Below, one piece after another: positions 15,549 to 23,792 of a DNA stretch of 64,000 nucleotides (position 1 is the stretch's first letter; every line of letters starts with the position of its first letter). The notes below the pieces were generated by a model, which was not told the origin of the DNA, made no database searches, and worked only from the letters and a program-made list of their open reading frames with translations. The DNA is from JBGRQA01 sp041725895 (GTDB lineage: Bacteria; Bacteroidota; Bacteroidia; Bacteroidales; Marinifilaceae): assembly GCA_041725895.1 (NCBI GenBank), contig JBGRQA010000004.1, positions 1-64,000 on the forward strand. Reading direction: 5' to 3'. A program made the position numbers and the translations under genes.

Positions 15549-15556
15549 CAAAATTA
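15549..15556 (-). promoter_or_regulatory. Predicted glyA promoter -7 box (TAATTTTG)
   Basis: On the minus strand TAATTTTG fits the Bacteroidota -7 consensus TAnnTTTG. It predicts transcription starting near 15541 and a leader of about 170 nt before the glyA ATG. The leader has GGAACC near the start able to pair with GGGTTC near 15450, and GAGAG/CTCTC-type segments, so a folded 5' UTR is possible. I cannot match it to a known riboswitch. Confidence 0.45.
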
Positions 15557-15730
15557 TATAATTCAGCATATTAAAAAAATAATTTCCGGTTTTTCTCAAC
15601 CTGTTTAACAAACTATTTTTCCCTTCTTCAAATCTTCCTTTTGTCCTACTCAATATTTTGCACTTGATATTGAATTATTGTAATTTAGAATGTACTAAAC
15701 AAAATCAAGTTATAATTTAAACTTCCTGTC

Positions 15731-16213
15731 ATGGATACATCTCAGAATCTGCCAGCTAAAAGACCCACTTTTCTTACAGTACTGTGTATTCTTACCTTTA
15801 TCTGGAGCGGTTTAAAAATAATTGGCAATTTCATCAACCTGATCTTCTCATCCTTCAGGAATAACTTCGATCTATCCTTTTTTGACGACATCCTAACGGA
15901 TATTGACGACGAGTTCGCCTACCAAATTGTAGAAAATGCATTTGAAGTACTTCAAAGAGCCATTGATCATGGTTTTGCTATCGCTCTGAGCAACCTCCTC
16001 CTCTATGGCTTGAACCTGACGGGGGCGATTCTGATGTTCCAACTCAACCGAAAAGGATTCTATCTTTACGTGGCAGCCCAGGTGCTCCTTCTTGCAGTTA
16101 CACCGGTATTTGTAGGATGGAATTTCCTTTCTGCTTTCAGTGTGTTTTGGGGTGGAATGTTTGCGGTACTATTCATAGTACTTTACAGCCTAAATTTAAA
16201 ACACATGAGGTAA
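15731..16213 (+). CDS. Small integral membrane protein, paralogue 1
   Basis: 160 aa. A soluble N-terminal tag is followed by four likely transmembrane helices and a long, acidic loop (residues about 50-75, with DDILTDIDDE). It shares RPTFLTVLCILTFIWSGLK, the 'GAILMFQLNRKGFYLY' segment and the terminal 'YSLNLKHMR' with the next gene, so the two are tandem duplicates. The family is unknown to me, though the layout resembles DUF4064-type proteins. Confidence 0.7.
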   Translation: MDTSQNLPAKRPTFLTVLCILTFIWSGLKIIGNFINLIFSSFRNNFDLSFFDDILTDIDDEFAYQIVENAFEVLQRAIDHGFAIALSNLLLYGLNLTGAILMFQLNRKGFYLYVAAQVLLLAVTPVFVGWNFLSAFSVFWGGMFAVLFIVLYSLNLKHMR

Positions 16214-16392
16214 ATCACTATCTTTTTTTGCCTCCTGAGTCAAAAAATTTGTAATGAATCAGAACTTTATACAACCAATAGATAAACTAATCTATAATTT
16301 TTTACCAAAAAATAGGATAACTCCATATACAAAATAAACAGTTCTCCTATTTTTAATAACCCCTAAAATATTTTTACTTAATCTTTTAAACA

Positions 16393-16896
16393 ATGGAAGA
16401 ATCAATTACACTGACCGAAACGAAAAAACGTCCCAATTTTTTAACTGTGCTTTGCATTATCACCTTTATCTATAGCGGTGGTTTCGGGCTTTTATTCGGA
16501 CTTTACTCCCATTTTACCTTTCAGCAAAACTATGAAAAAGCAGTCCCCATGATTGAGGAAGGTATTGCAACAATGGAAGCTGCCGGAGCTTCAGGCTATT
16601 TCTATGAAAACGCAGTGTTTGGCCTGGAAAAAATGGAGATAATGAAGGAGAACCTGAATGCCATAACCGGAGCAAATTCTGTTTTCGCCATTTTGTGCAT
16701 CCTAGGAGCCCTTCTGATGTTCATGATGAAAAAGAATGGCTTCTTCCTGTATACTTTTGCCAGTCTCTTCTGGCTATTGGTTCCAATCTATTTCTTCGAT
16801 TTTGGAACCCCAAATTTAATCAACGTTGGGTTCCAGGCATTTTTTGCACTTCTCTTCATCATCCTTTACGCAACCAACCTGAAACACATGAAATAG
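16393..16896 (+). CDS. Small integral membrane protein, paralogue 2
   Basis: 167 aa, the tandem duplicate of the gene upstream: RPNFLTVLCIITFIYSGGFG at residues 13-32, 'GALLMFMMKKNGFFLYTF', and a C-terminal YATNLKHMK match the first copy. Four transmembrane helices flank a central loop. The 180-bp gap between the copies has no terminator that I can see. It is followed by a strong terminator, so the pair may form one transcript. Function unknown. Confidence 0.7.
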   Translation: MEESITLTETKKRPNFLTVLCIITFIYSGGFGLLFGLYSHFTFQQNYEKAVPMIEEGIATMEAAGASGYFYENAVFGLEKMEIMKENLNAITGANSVFAILCILGALLMFMMKKNGFFLYTFASLFWLLVPIYFFDFGTPNLINVGFQAFFALLFIILYATNLKHMK

Positions 16897-16920
16897 AAGC
16901 ATACTTTCTGTGAATATTGG

Positions 16921-16949
16921 AAGCACTGTCGGAGGGCAGTGCTTTTTTT
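16921..16949 (+). terminator. Intrinsic terminator after the membrane protein pair
   Basis: AAGCACTG...CAGTGCTT stem with a 9-base loop, followed by T7. Confidence 0.8.
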
Positions 16950-17031
16950 AACCCTTTTTAAAACTCTTTAACAGACAAGTTACCTGCCTTTTTAGTAATT
17001 TTATAATGCAAAACCACAAAAGGAAAAAGGC

Positions 17032-17619
17032 ATGAAGCGATCTACTACATTGATCTTACTGTTTGCGTCTATACTTTTATCCTACAATGGAATGGCGCAA
17101 GAAAAGAAGGAGAAAAAATGCAAACCCAACGAAGAAATTAAAGTTAACAAGGAGTACGACGAGCAGGGCAACCTAATCCGCTACGATTCAACCTACGTTT
17201 ACACCTGGTCTTCCGATAGCACCTTCCGGTTTAATGATTCAATAATTCATCCTCAAATGGATGAAATCCGGAAAATGATGAAGGAACGATTCCACCGATT
17301 CACACCTTCCGATTCAGTTGAATCCGGAGTATTTGGTCATCCCTTCTTTGACCACAATTTCTTTGGAAAAGATTTCTTTAAGGATGATTTTTTCTCTGGC
17401 TCTTTCCCGGATGAAGATTTTTTCAAGGATTTCGAAAAAATGATGGAGGAACAGATGAACTTCCGCCATGAGAATATGGAACATCTACAGCAGCACATGG
17501 ATTCCATTCACCGGCAGTTTTTCGAAAAATACAGGAAGATCCACCCTCAGCAAAAGGATTCTATCGCTCCCACAAAGAGGAAAATAAATTATCAAAACAG
17601 CAAAACGATACAGATTTGA
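17032..17619 (+). CDS. Exported protein with Phe-Phe pentad repeat, unknown
   Basis: 195 aa with a signal peptide (about residues 7-22, ending GMAQ). After a charged, Lys-rich stretch comes 'DEQGNLIRYDSTYVYTWSSD', typical of exported Bacteroidota proteins. Residues 105-134 then form six consecutive pentads FFDHN, FFGKD, FFKDD, FFSGS, FPDED and FFKDF. The C-terminal part is a Met/His-rich helix ('MEEQMNFRHENMEHLQQHMD'). The composition suggests an amphipathic or metal-binding periplasmic protein, but no family is recognised. Preceded and followed by terminators, so it is monocistronic. Confidence 0.7.
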   Translation: MKRSTTLILLFASILLSYNGMAQEKKEKKCKPNEEIKVNKEYDEQGNLIRYDSTYVYTWSSDSTFRFNDSIIHPQMDEIRKMMKERFHRFTPSDSVESGVFGHPFFDHNFFGKDFFKDDFFSGSFPDEDFFKDFEKMMEEQMNFRHENMEHLQQHMDSIHRQFFEKYRKIHPQQKDSIAPTKRKINYQNSKTIQI

Positions 17620-17643
17620 AGTACCTTCCCTTCAATCCACTCT

Positions 17644-17684
17644 CTCCCCTCTATAGAAAAATTCTCGGAGGGGAGTTTTTTTAA
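17644..17684 (+). terminator. Intrinsic terminator downstream of 17032-17619
   Basis: CTCCCCT...AGGGGAG stem followed by a T run that reaches the stop codon of the convergent ClC gene. Confidence 0.7.
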
Positions 17685-19456
17685 TCAGAAGTAATCTTCA
17701 TCAAATGCTGACGGTAGGCTGAAAACAGTTTGGATTTGGATACGAAACCAATATACTTACCCTCCTCCGTTACCGGAAGGTTCCATGCTCCCGTATCTCT
17801 AAATTTTCGGAGAACCTCCTCCATCGAATCCTTCAAGGATATAAAGGCAGGAGGCGAAATCATCAAATTGGAAACCTGTGTGTCATACATTTCGGTATTG
17901 AACATGATATCCCGAACATCATCCAGAAGTACAACCCCCATCAATTTTCCATCCTCATTTAAAACAGGATAAATGTTACGGCTCGAGGAGGAAATAATCT
18001 TTACCAAATCGCCAAGTGTTGCATCAATCGAAATACTTTTCAGATCCGTCTCAATCACCTTCCTCAATTGCATAAAACGCAACACCGCCCGATCTTTGTT
18101 GTGTGTAATCAATTCGCCCCTTTGCGCCAGCTGCATGGTAATAATTGAATTGGGCTCCAGACTTTTTACGGTGATATAGGAGATGGTGGTAGAAAGCATT
18201 AAGGGTACAATCAATTCATAGCCACTGGTAATTTCGGCGATCAGAAAAATCCCCGTAAGCGGAGCATGCAAAACACCTCCCAACATACTGGCCATCCCTA
18301 CCAAAGTAAAATTATTGAGAGATAAGGGAGGTCCCAGCTGAAAATGGTTGTAGGTATAAACAAAAAGGAAACCCAACATGGCTCCTGAAAATACTGCCGG
18401 AGCAAATATTCCGCCAATTCCTCCGGCACCAATGGTAATGGTTGTAGCGATCACCTTCAGAAGAACCAAGGCTCCAAGAAAAAGAACAACGACCCACCAG
18501 ATGCCGAGGTAATTCTCGAACAAGCTGGAATGGAAAACGTCTTCCATCTGTCCTCCCAGAAGAGCCTTTACCATATTGTAACCTTCACCATACAGGGCAG
18601 GAAAACAAAATATTAACCCACCCAAAGCCAAACCGCCAATTACCCACCGATAAGCGAAATGGGGGATCCTTTCAAATTTACCTTCAATCCAAAGATACAT
18701 TTTGGTAAAGTACACAGAACAGAGACCGGCCAAAATCCCCAATACCACAAAAAAGGGAATATCACTTACCTCAAAAGCATGGGTAATATTGAATTCCAGA
18801 AGAATATCCTCATTTAAAAAAAGTTTTGTGGTAATGGCTCCACTCACCGATGCCATCAAAAGGGGGATCAGCGAAAACCGTGTCAAATCGATCAGCAGTA
18901 CCTCCAGGGCAAACACGATAGCAGCAATGGGAGTGTTAAAAATAGCCGCAATTGCGCCCGAAGCTCCACAGGCCAGCATCAACGTTATCTCCTTATAATT
19001 GAGATGCAGGTTACGCCCTAGGTTGGAGCCTATGGCCGCACCCGACGAGATTATGGGAGACTCCAATCCAATAGACCCGCCAAAGCCGGCCGTAACTATG
19101 GCTCCAATTATTGAGGAATAGGTTTTGTGGAATTTCACAAGGCTGTTCCGTTGTGAAATGGCATGAAGCAAGGAAGTAATATTATGCTTTACAAAATCCC
19201 GAATCACATATTTCTTAAACAGCAAGGCAATGGCAATCCCAATCATGGGATAAAGGATAAAGAGAAAGTTGTTGTAATTCCAATCCACCTCGCTCAACAG
19301 GATTTCACGCCCCCGATACACTGCTGTTTTCAGAATTAAAGCAGTCATTCCCGAAGCAACACCTACAATAACACTTAGGATAAGTAAAAAACTACGGTTA
19401 TTGATATGACGCAAACGCCACACCAGAAATCGCCGAAAAAAAGTGGTTTTCCCCAT
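17681..19456 (-). CDS. ClC-type chloride channel/transporter with CBS pair (paralogue A, diverged filter)
   Basis: 591 aa: about ten hydrophobic segments (residues about 20-430) and two C-terminal CBS domains (about 455-585; 'DATLGDLVKIISSSSRNIYP', 'DTGAWNLPVTEEGKYIGFVS'). Of the four anion-pathway signatures, GIGGIFAPAVFSG is intact. The gating-glutamate motif is GLESP instead of GxEGP, the GSGIP-type motif has become VKHNITSL, and the central Tyr is Ile (SIITMQLAQRG). Proteins of this group move chloride or other anions across the inner membrane. Its altered filter suggests changed selectivity or a regulatory role. Confidence 0.9.
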   Translation of the reverse strand: MGKTTFFRRFLVWRLRHINNRSFLLILSVIVGVASGMTALILKTAVYRGREILLSEVDWNYNNFLFILYPMIGIAIALLFKKYVIRDFVKHNITSLLHAISQRNSLVKFHKTYSSIIGAIVTAGFGGSIGLESPIISSGAAIGSNLGRNLHLNYKEITLMLACGASGAIAAIFNTPIAAIVFALEVLLIDLTRFSLIPLLMASVSGAITTKLFLNEDILLEFNITHAFEVSDIPFFVVLGILAGLCSVYFTKMYLWIEGKFERIPHFAYRWVIGGLALGGLIFCFPALYGEGYNMVKALLGGQMEDVFHSSLFENYLGIWWVVVLFLGALVLLKVIATTITIGAGGIGGIFAPAVFSGAMLGFLFVYTYNHFQLGPPLSLNNFTLVGMASMLGGVLHAPLTGIFLIAEITSGYELIVPLMLSTTISYITVKSLEPNSIITMQLAQRGELITHNKDRAVLRFMQLRKVIETDLKSISIDATLGDLVKIISSSSRNIYPVLNEDGKLMGVVLLDDVRDIMFNTEMYDTQVSNLMISPPAFISLKDSMEEVLRKFRDTGAWNLPVTEEGKYIGFVSKSKLFSAYRQHLMKITSD

Positions 19457-19499
19457 TAACTAAATGGTTTAGATTCACCCCAATTTAGTTAATATTTAA

Positions 19500-19530
19500 C
19501 AAAAAGAAAAGCAGGCAACCATCTGCTTTT
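19500..19530 (-). terminator. Intrinsic terminator downstream of formimidoylglutamase
   Basis: On the minus strand AAAAGCAG...CTGCTTTT followed by CTTTTTGTT. It separates hutG from the downstream ClC gene. Confidence 0.6.
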
Positions 19531-19656
19531 CACAAAACTCCCTAATCCGGTAGCACCACTGCATCAGAGTCCACCCCAAAGATCACTCTCCCCCTTGCAA
19601 TGGTCCGTAGGATTTTCTCTTCCAATTTGATAAAAGAAAATATCCTGATAACCAAA

Positions 19657-20652
19657 CTATTCCTTCATTGCCTCCACGGCTGTATTAATTACAGCAAAAG
19701 CAATTATTGCAGCGAGTTTCGAGGTACGATTGTCCTCATCGAAACGGGGAGATACCTCTGCAATATCAAAACTGATTACTTTTCCGGAACGAACGATCAT
19801 CTTTATGATTTGAAGTATTTTTTCGGGGTGCAGACCAAAAGGCTGTGGGGCACTCACTCCCGGCGCATAAGCTGAAGATATTACATCACTGCAAAGTGTC
19901 AGATAGATTTGGTCGTGACGGGATAGGAAATGCAACAATTGCTCCGTTACATTCGGCATATTAACAGAAGTGATGTCACGGGCCATGATGTATTCCGAGC
20001 CCAACTCCTTCGCCTCTTTGAAAAGGCTAACGGTATTTCCATATTGCTGAATTCCGGCTACGAGGTAGGAAAAAGGCATGTCCTTCTCCTGACAACGATC
20101 GGCAATTTGACGGAACATGGTTCCTGAGGTGGGCCCGTCATGATAGGGACGCATATCAAAATGCGCATCCAAATTCACAATTCCCAGGCTCTTCCCTTTT
20201 TCTTCCAGGTAGGGTTCTATTCCCAAATAATGTCCAAAGGCAATTTCATGACCCCCTCCAAGTATTATGGGGAATAATCCCATCTTAAGAATTTGATTGA
20301 CTGCAGAAGCCAGAGATTCCTGAACATCTGTCAGTTTGCCATCCGGACAATAAATATCGCCGGCATCAAATATCTGTGTTCCTTCCGGAAAAGCGCAGGG
20401 CAAATTGGCCATTTCTCTCCGAATGGATTCCGGTCCTTTTGAGGTTCCGGTCCGCCCAAGATTTTTCTCCACTCCCTTGTCGCAGCAAAAACCCAGAAAA
20501 CAGAATCCACTTGAATTTTGCGGAGCCTCTTCTGAATTCAAATCAATTAACCGAATAATTTGATGCCATCGAAATGCGTCATAATCGTTTGGATCGTCAA
20601 TTCTTCCGGTCCAAAAATCTTTAGCTGTAGGGCGATAGTTCTTGCTGTACAT
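19657..20652 (-). CDS. hutG: Formimidoylglutamase / arginase-family ureohydrolase
   Basis: 331 aa, arginase fold with a binuclear manganese site. Ligand motifs are GGGHEIAFGHY (His), VNLDAHFDMRP (Asp-His-Asp) and LCSDVISSAYAPGVSAP. In the last, the first Asp of the usual SxDxD is Cys, which I recall in Bacteroidota formimidoylglutamases, and 'APGVSAPQPFG' is typical of HutG rather than arginase. The expected reaction is hydrolysis of N-formimino-L-glutamate to glutamate and formamide in histidine breakdown. No other hut genes are nearby, so assignment is by sequence alone. Confidence 0.8.
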   Translation of the reverse strand: MYSKNYRPTAKDFWTGRIDDPNDYDAFRWHQIIRLIDLNSEEAPQNSSGFCFLGFCCDKGVEKNLGRTGTSKGPESIRREMANLPCAFPEGTQIFDAGDIYCPDGKLTDVQESLASAVNQILKMGLFPIILGGGHEIAFGHYLGIEPYLEEKGKSLGIVNLDAHFDMRPYHDGPTSGTMFRQIADRCQEKDMPFSYLVAGIQQYGNTVSLFKEAKELGSEYIMARDITSVNMPNVTEQLLHFLSRHDQIYLTLCSDVISSAYAPGVSAPQPFGLHPEKILQIIKMIVRSGKVISFDIAEVSPRFDEDNRTSKLAAIIAFAVINTAVEAMKE

Positions 20653-20798
20653 GTTAGGAATCGTTTCAGTTTATCAGGATCAAATGTAGGATATTTTCTT
20701 TTAAAAATGCTTTTGAAGTAGCACTATAATATCCCTTGAAAAACAACCTTGATTCGGTAGAAAACACTCGGATAAAAATAGATTATCCTTAAAAACAA

Positions 20799-20840
20799 AA
20801 AAAGGACCCTTCCCAATTGAAGAATCCCTTTTTTTTCTAA
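20799..20840 (-). terminator. Intrinsic terminator downstream of ClC paralogue B
   Basis: On the minus strand a GGATTCTTC...GGAAGGGTCC stem (with G-U pairs) lies between A and T tracts (CCTTTTTTTG). Confidence 0.5.
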
Positions 20841-20858
20841 CCACTAACACTAAATAAA

Positions 20859-22634
20859 CTATTCATCAGAAAAATGCACCAGCACTCTCCGATAAACATT
20901 AAAAATCTTTGCTTTGGATACAAAACCCATATATTTACCATCCTGTATTACCGGAAGGTTCCATGCACCCGTCTCTTCAAATTTGCGCATTACACGATCC
21001 ATTGGCTCATTAATTTCAATTTGAGAAGGAGGAGTAATCATCAAATTCCTCACGTAAGTTCCCTCGTACATATCGGGGTTAAACATGATGTTTCGGATAT
21101 CATCCAAAAGAACTATTCCCAATAGTTCCTCTTCATCATCAACAACAGGAAAAATATTACGATGCGATTTGGAAATCACTTTTACCAATTCCCCAAGAGT
21201 AGAATCAGGGTGCACCTTTTTCAAATCGGTTTCAATAACCCGTCCCAGTTTCATCAGGGTAAGAACGGCCTTATCCTTGTTATGGGTGATCAATTCTCCT
21301 CGTTTGGCCAAACGTTTGGTATAGATGGAGTGGGGCTCAAAATACATGATTGTCAGGTATGCAATAGTTGCAGTAATCATGAGTGGAATAAACAAAGCAT
21401 ATCCGCCGGTAATCTCAGCAATCAGGAAGATTGCCGTTAGAGGAGCATGCATCACACCGGCCATCATCCCGGCCATTCCCACCAATACAAAATTGCTTTC
21501 GGAAACCTGAACCATTTTAAATGCATTGATAATCCGGGCCACAAAAAATCCGGCTACACCGCCCATAAAAAGAGTTGGAGCAAATATACCACCAACACCA
21601 CCACTACCTGTGGTAGCTGACATCGCCACTACTTTAAAAAACAGAACCAAAACAATATAGCCCAGCAAGCACCAGTAGTTATCCTTTAAAAAATAGAAGA
21701 TACTATTGTGTACCACCTCATCAGAATTCCCGTTCAATAAGGCCTGAATCGTTTCGTACCCCTCTCCGTACAACGGAGGGAAAAGAAAGATAAGTACGCC
21801 CAACACAACTCCACCAAAAATCAACTTTCGAAAGGGGTTTTTGAATGTTTCGAACTTGGATTCGATAAACATGGCACCACGGGTGAAATAAAAGGACACC
21901 AAACCGGTAAAGATTCCCAATAGGATAAAATAGGGAATATTATTAACAACAAAAGGTTGTGTGATTGTATAGGAGAGCAGCACTCCTTTGCCCATCATAA
22001 AGTAAGCCACACTGGCAGCTGTTACCGAAGAGATCAAAAGAGGGATCAACGAAGCCATTGTCAAATCGAGCATCAAGACTTCCAAGGTGAATACCAAACC
22101 GGCTATGGGCGCCTTAAAGATTCCCCCAATGGCCCCGGCAGCACCACAACCAATCATCAATGTAATTGTCTTGTAGTTCATGTGGAACAAACGTCCCAGG
22201 CTCGACCCAATAGAAGCTCCCGTAAGAACAATGGGGGCCTCCGATCCTACCGATCCACCAAAACCAATGGTCAGAGTACTGGCCAATATGGAAGAGTAGT
22301 TGTTGTGTGTTTTGATATGGCTGTTGTTTCGGGAAATCGCATACAGAATACGCGATACCCCATGCCCGATATTGTCTCTCACAAAATAACGCACCAGAAG
22401 AACGGTCAGAAAAATCCCGATCATGGGGTAGGCCAGAAAAATCAGGTTCGCGGAATCAACATTGGTCCCGTGAGTTAGAAAATAGTGGGTGTAATGAATG
22501 GTGTTCTTGAGAAAAATAGCGGCCAATCCACTTACAAGGCCCACAAAAAAACTAAGGATCAATACAAATTGTCGCTCCTTAATGTGCTTTACCCTCCATA
22601 CCAAAAATCTGGCAAGCAAACTCTGATTCTTCAT
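20859..22634 (-). CDS. ClC-type chloride channel/transporter with CBS pair (paralogue B)
   Basis: 591 aa, the same plan as the other two ClC genes in the window: membrane part to about residue 440, then two CBS domains ('DSTLGELVKVISKSHRNIFP', 'ETGAWNLPVIQDGKYMGFVS'). Filter motifs are GHGVSR (GxGIP position), GSEAP with the gating Glu retained, GVGGIFAPTLFMGG, and the central Tyr in SIYTKRLAKRG. It thus sits between paralogues A and C in conservation. Anion transport across the inner membrane is the likely role, with the CBS pair possibly sensing nucleotides. It has a roughly 300-nt upstream leader. Confidence 0.92.
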   Translation of the reverse strand: MKNQSLLARFLVWRVKHIKERQFVLILSFFVGLVSGLAAIFLKNTIHYTHYFLTHGTNVDSANLIFLAYPMIGIFLTVLLVRYFVRDNIGHGVSRILYAISRNNSHIKTHNNYSSILASTLTIGFGGSVGSEAPIVLTGASIGSSLGRLFHMNYKTITLMIGCGAAGAIGGIFKAPIAGLVFTLEVLMLDLTMASLIPLLISSVTAASVAYFMMGKGVLLSYTITQPFVVNNIPYFILLGIFTGLVSFYFTRGAMFIESKFETFKNPFRKLIFGGVVLGVLIFLFPPLYGEGYETIQALLNGNSDEVVHNSIFYFLKDNYWCLLGYIVLVLFFKVVAMSATTGSGGVGGIFAPTLFMGGVAGFFVARIINAFKMVQVSESNFVLVGMAGMMAGVMHAPLTAIFLIAEITGGYALFIPLMITATIAYLTIMYFEPHSIYTKRLAKRGELITHNKDKAVLTLMKLGRVIETDLKKVHPDSTLGELVKVISKSHRNIFPVVDDEEELLGIVLLDDIRNIMFNPDMYEGTYVRNLMITPPSQIEINEPMDRVMRKFEETGAWNLPVIQDGKYMGFVSKAKIFNVYRRVLVHFSDE

Positions 22635-22911
22635 CCTAAATAAACTCTACTCTTTTGTTGTATTACAAATAGTCAAATACTTGATTTAACGGATATATTA
22701 CAAACACATTTAATTTCAACAGCTTATTCAATCGGAGAGTTCATTTACTCCAGACGAACAAAAAAAAATTAAATGCTAAGGTCGGATGGCTAAATAGTCA
22801 GGCGGCCTTTGAAGGATAAATTGAAAATACATAATACGGACTTTACCATCTCCTATTCGTTAGAGTATTCTCCTGATTACCATATATCCTTGTGCCGAAT
22901 CAAATTGATTA

Positions 22912-22940
22912 ACTCGCTTGAAAAAGCGAGTGCAAATGTA
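22912..22940 (-). promoter_or_regulatory. Predicted promoter (TACATTTG) with hairpin at the transcript start, upstream of ClC paralogue B
   Basis: On the minus strand TACATTTG (22933-22940) fits TAnnTTTG. It is followed at once by the perfect stem ACTCGCTT...AAGCGAGT (22912-22931), which would form the very 5' end of the transcript. The remaining 277 nt to the ClC ATG hold no gene. The downstream reading is an untranslated leader or a small RNA; I cannot decide which. Confidence 0.4.
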
Positions 22941-23305
22941 ATGGTTTTGTGCTACCCTTGTTCTCAGAAAGTAAAAAAATTTAAAAACTTTTTTTCGACG
23001 GCTACATCTCTTTGATTTACTATAATTTACCCCTATTGAATATTTGCTTCCGATCTCCTCCCAACAAAACAGAGAAGTACCATTCGCGAATAGGAAGGCT
23101 TTGAGTTCCGGGAAAACGAACATTACACGAAGAAATATTTGCCGAAACCGTAAAGGAAACAACCCGCCAACAACAAATGCAAGATGATTATTCAAATAAT
23201 TACTGTACTACACTTGATTTTGCTTCCAATTTTACCCGGGCCCTGTACCCAAATAATCAAAAGAGACAAACAATCCGATCCTCCCCAAATGGCATAAACA
23301 GTACT

Positions 23306-23577
23306 CCCTGAGTAGTTTTGCCCCTCCCTGAGTAGTTTTTTCAATCCAATCAGCAATTTTTAGCCTCCAATTGGTTTGGATCAGCTTCCCCTGAGTCATT
23401 TTTTTGACTCCACTTGAAAATTTGACCCGATTAATGGAAAGAAGAACCAGCCCCTGTGTAATTTTTCGAATTCAATCGGTAGTTTTACGGCTTCCATTCT
23501 CCCTAATGACCTTCCCATCACCCATTTTTCTGATCCAATCCGTCGAGAATTGTGAAGGAGGAACTAAATTAAGGACA
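23306..23577. repeat. Degenerate 63-bp tandem repeat in a gene-free stretch
   Basis: Units start at 23326, 23389, 23452 and 23515. Each opens CCCTGAGTAGTTTTTT-like (CCCTGAGTCATTTTTTT, CCCTGTGTAATTTTTCGA, CCATCACCCATTTTTCTGA) and then diverges. A 20-bp local duplication of the opening block precedes them at 23306. No credible ORF; part of the 22941-23753 intergenic region, which otherwise shows nothing I can name. Confidence 0.5.
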
Positions 23578-23753
23578 TCCAATTTTTTACTACATGAATG
23601 TAAGACACATCTAATGTTTGCAATTCAGCTCCCGGGCTGATTTTCCCAGGGGTTTATATCCCAGTCCAAAAAGAATCGATCGTACTTAATCATCCTCTTC
23701 ACATAATTTTTCTTCTTAAAATTTGGAGATTATAAAAAAATAGTTTATTCTTG

Positions 23754-23779
23754 TAGTGTACTATCACACTAGAACACTA
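23754..23779 (+). promoter_or_regulatory. Candidate GntR operator before the ABC operon
   Basis: TAGTGT-N6-ACACTA is a perfect 18-bp palindrome (23754-23771), followed three bases later by a further ACACTA half-site (23774-23779). It ends 14 bases before the ATG of an ABC operon whose third gene is a YtrA-type GntR regulator, so autoregulation is likely. Confidence 0.6.
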
Positions 23780-23792
23780 ACTCGAAATTAAA

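Noticed and set aside
15408..15608. A 66-codon plus-strand ORF in the glyA upstream region.
   Set aside because: It runs antisense to the predicted glyA leader, has no ribosome-binding site, and no recognisable protein character.
22760..22860. Possible fluoride (crcB) riboswitch before ClC paralogue B, prompted by GGAGATGG followed by GTCC on the minus strand.
   Set aside because: The rest of the consensus (second conserved strand and the TGATG...CTCCTAC part) is absent, and the ClC is not of the CLC-F type.
22860..23195. 111-codon minus-strand ORF upstream of ClC paralogue B.
   Set aside because: It spans the predicted promoter and hairpin, has atypical composition and no family resemblance.
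23404..23640. 78-codon plus-strand ORF in the 63-bp repeat region.
   Set aside because: The 63-bp period is a multiple of three, so the open frame is a by-product of the repeat; start and composition are unconvincing.
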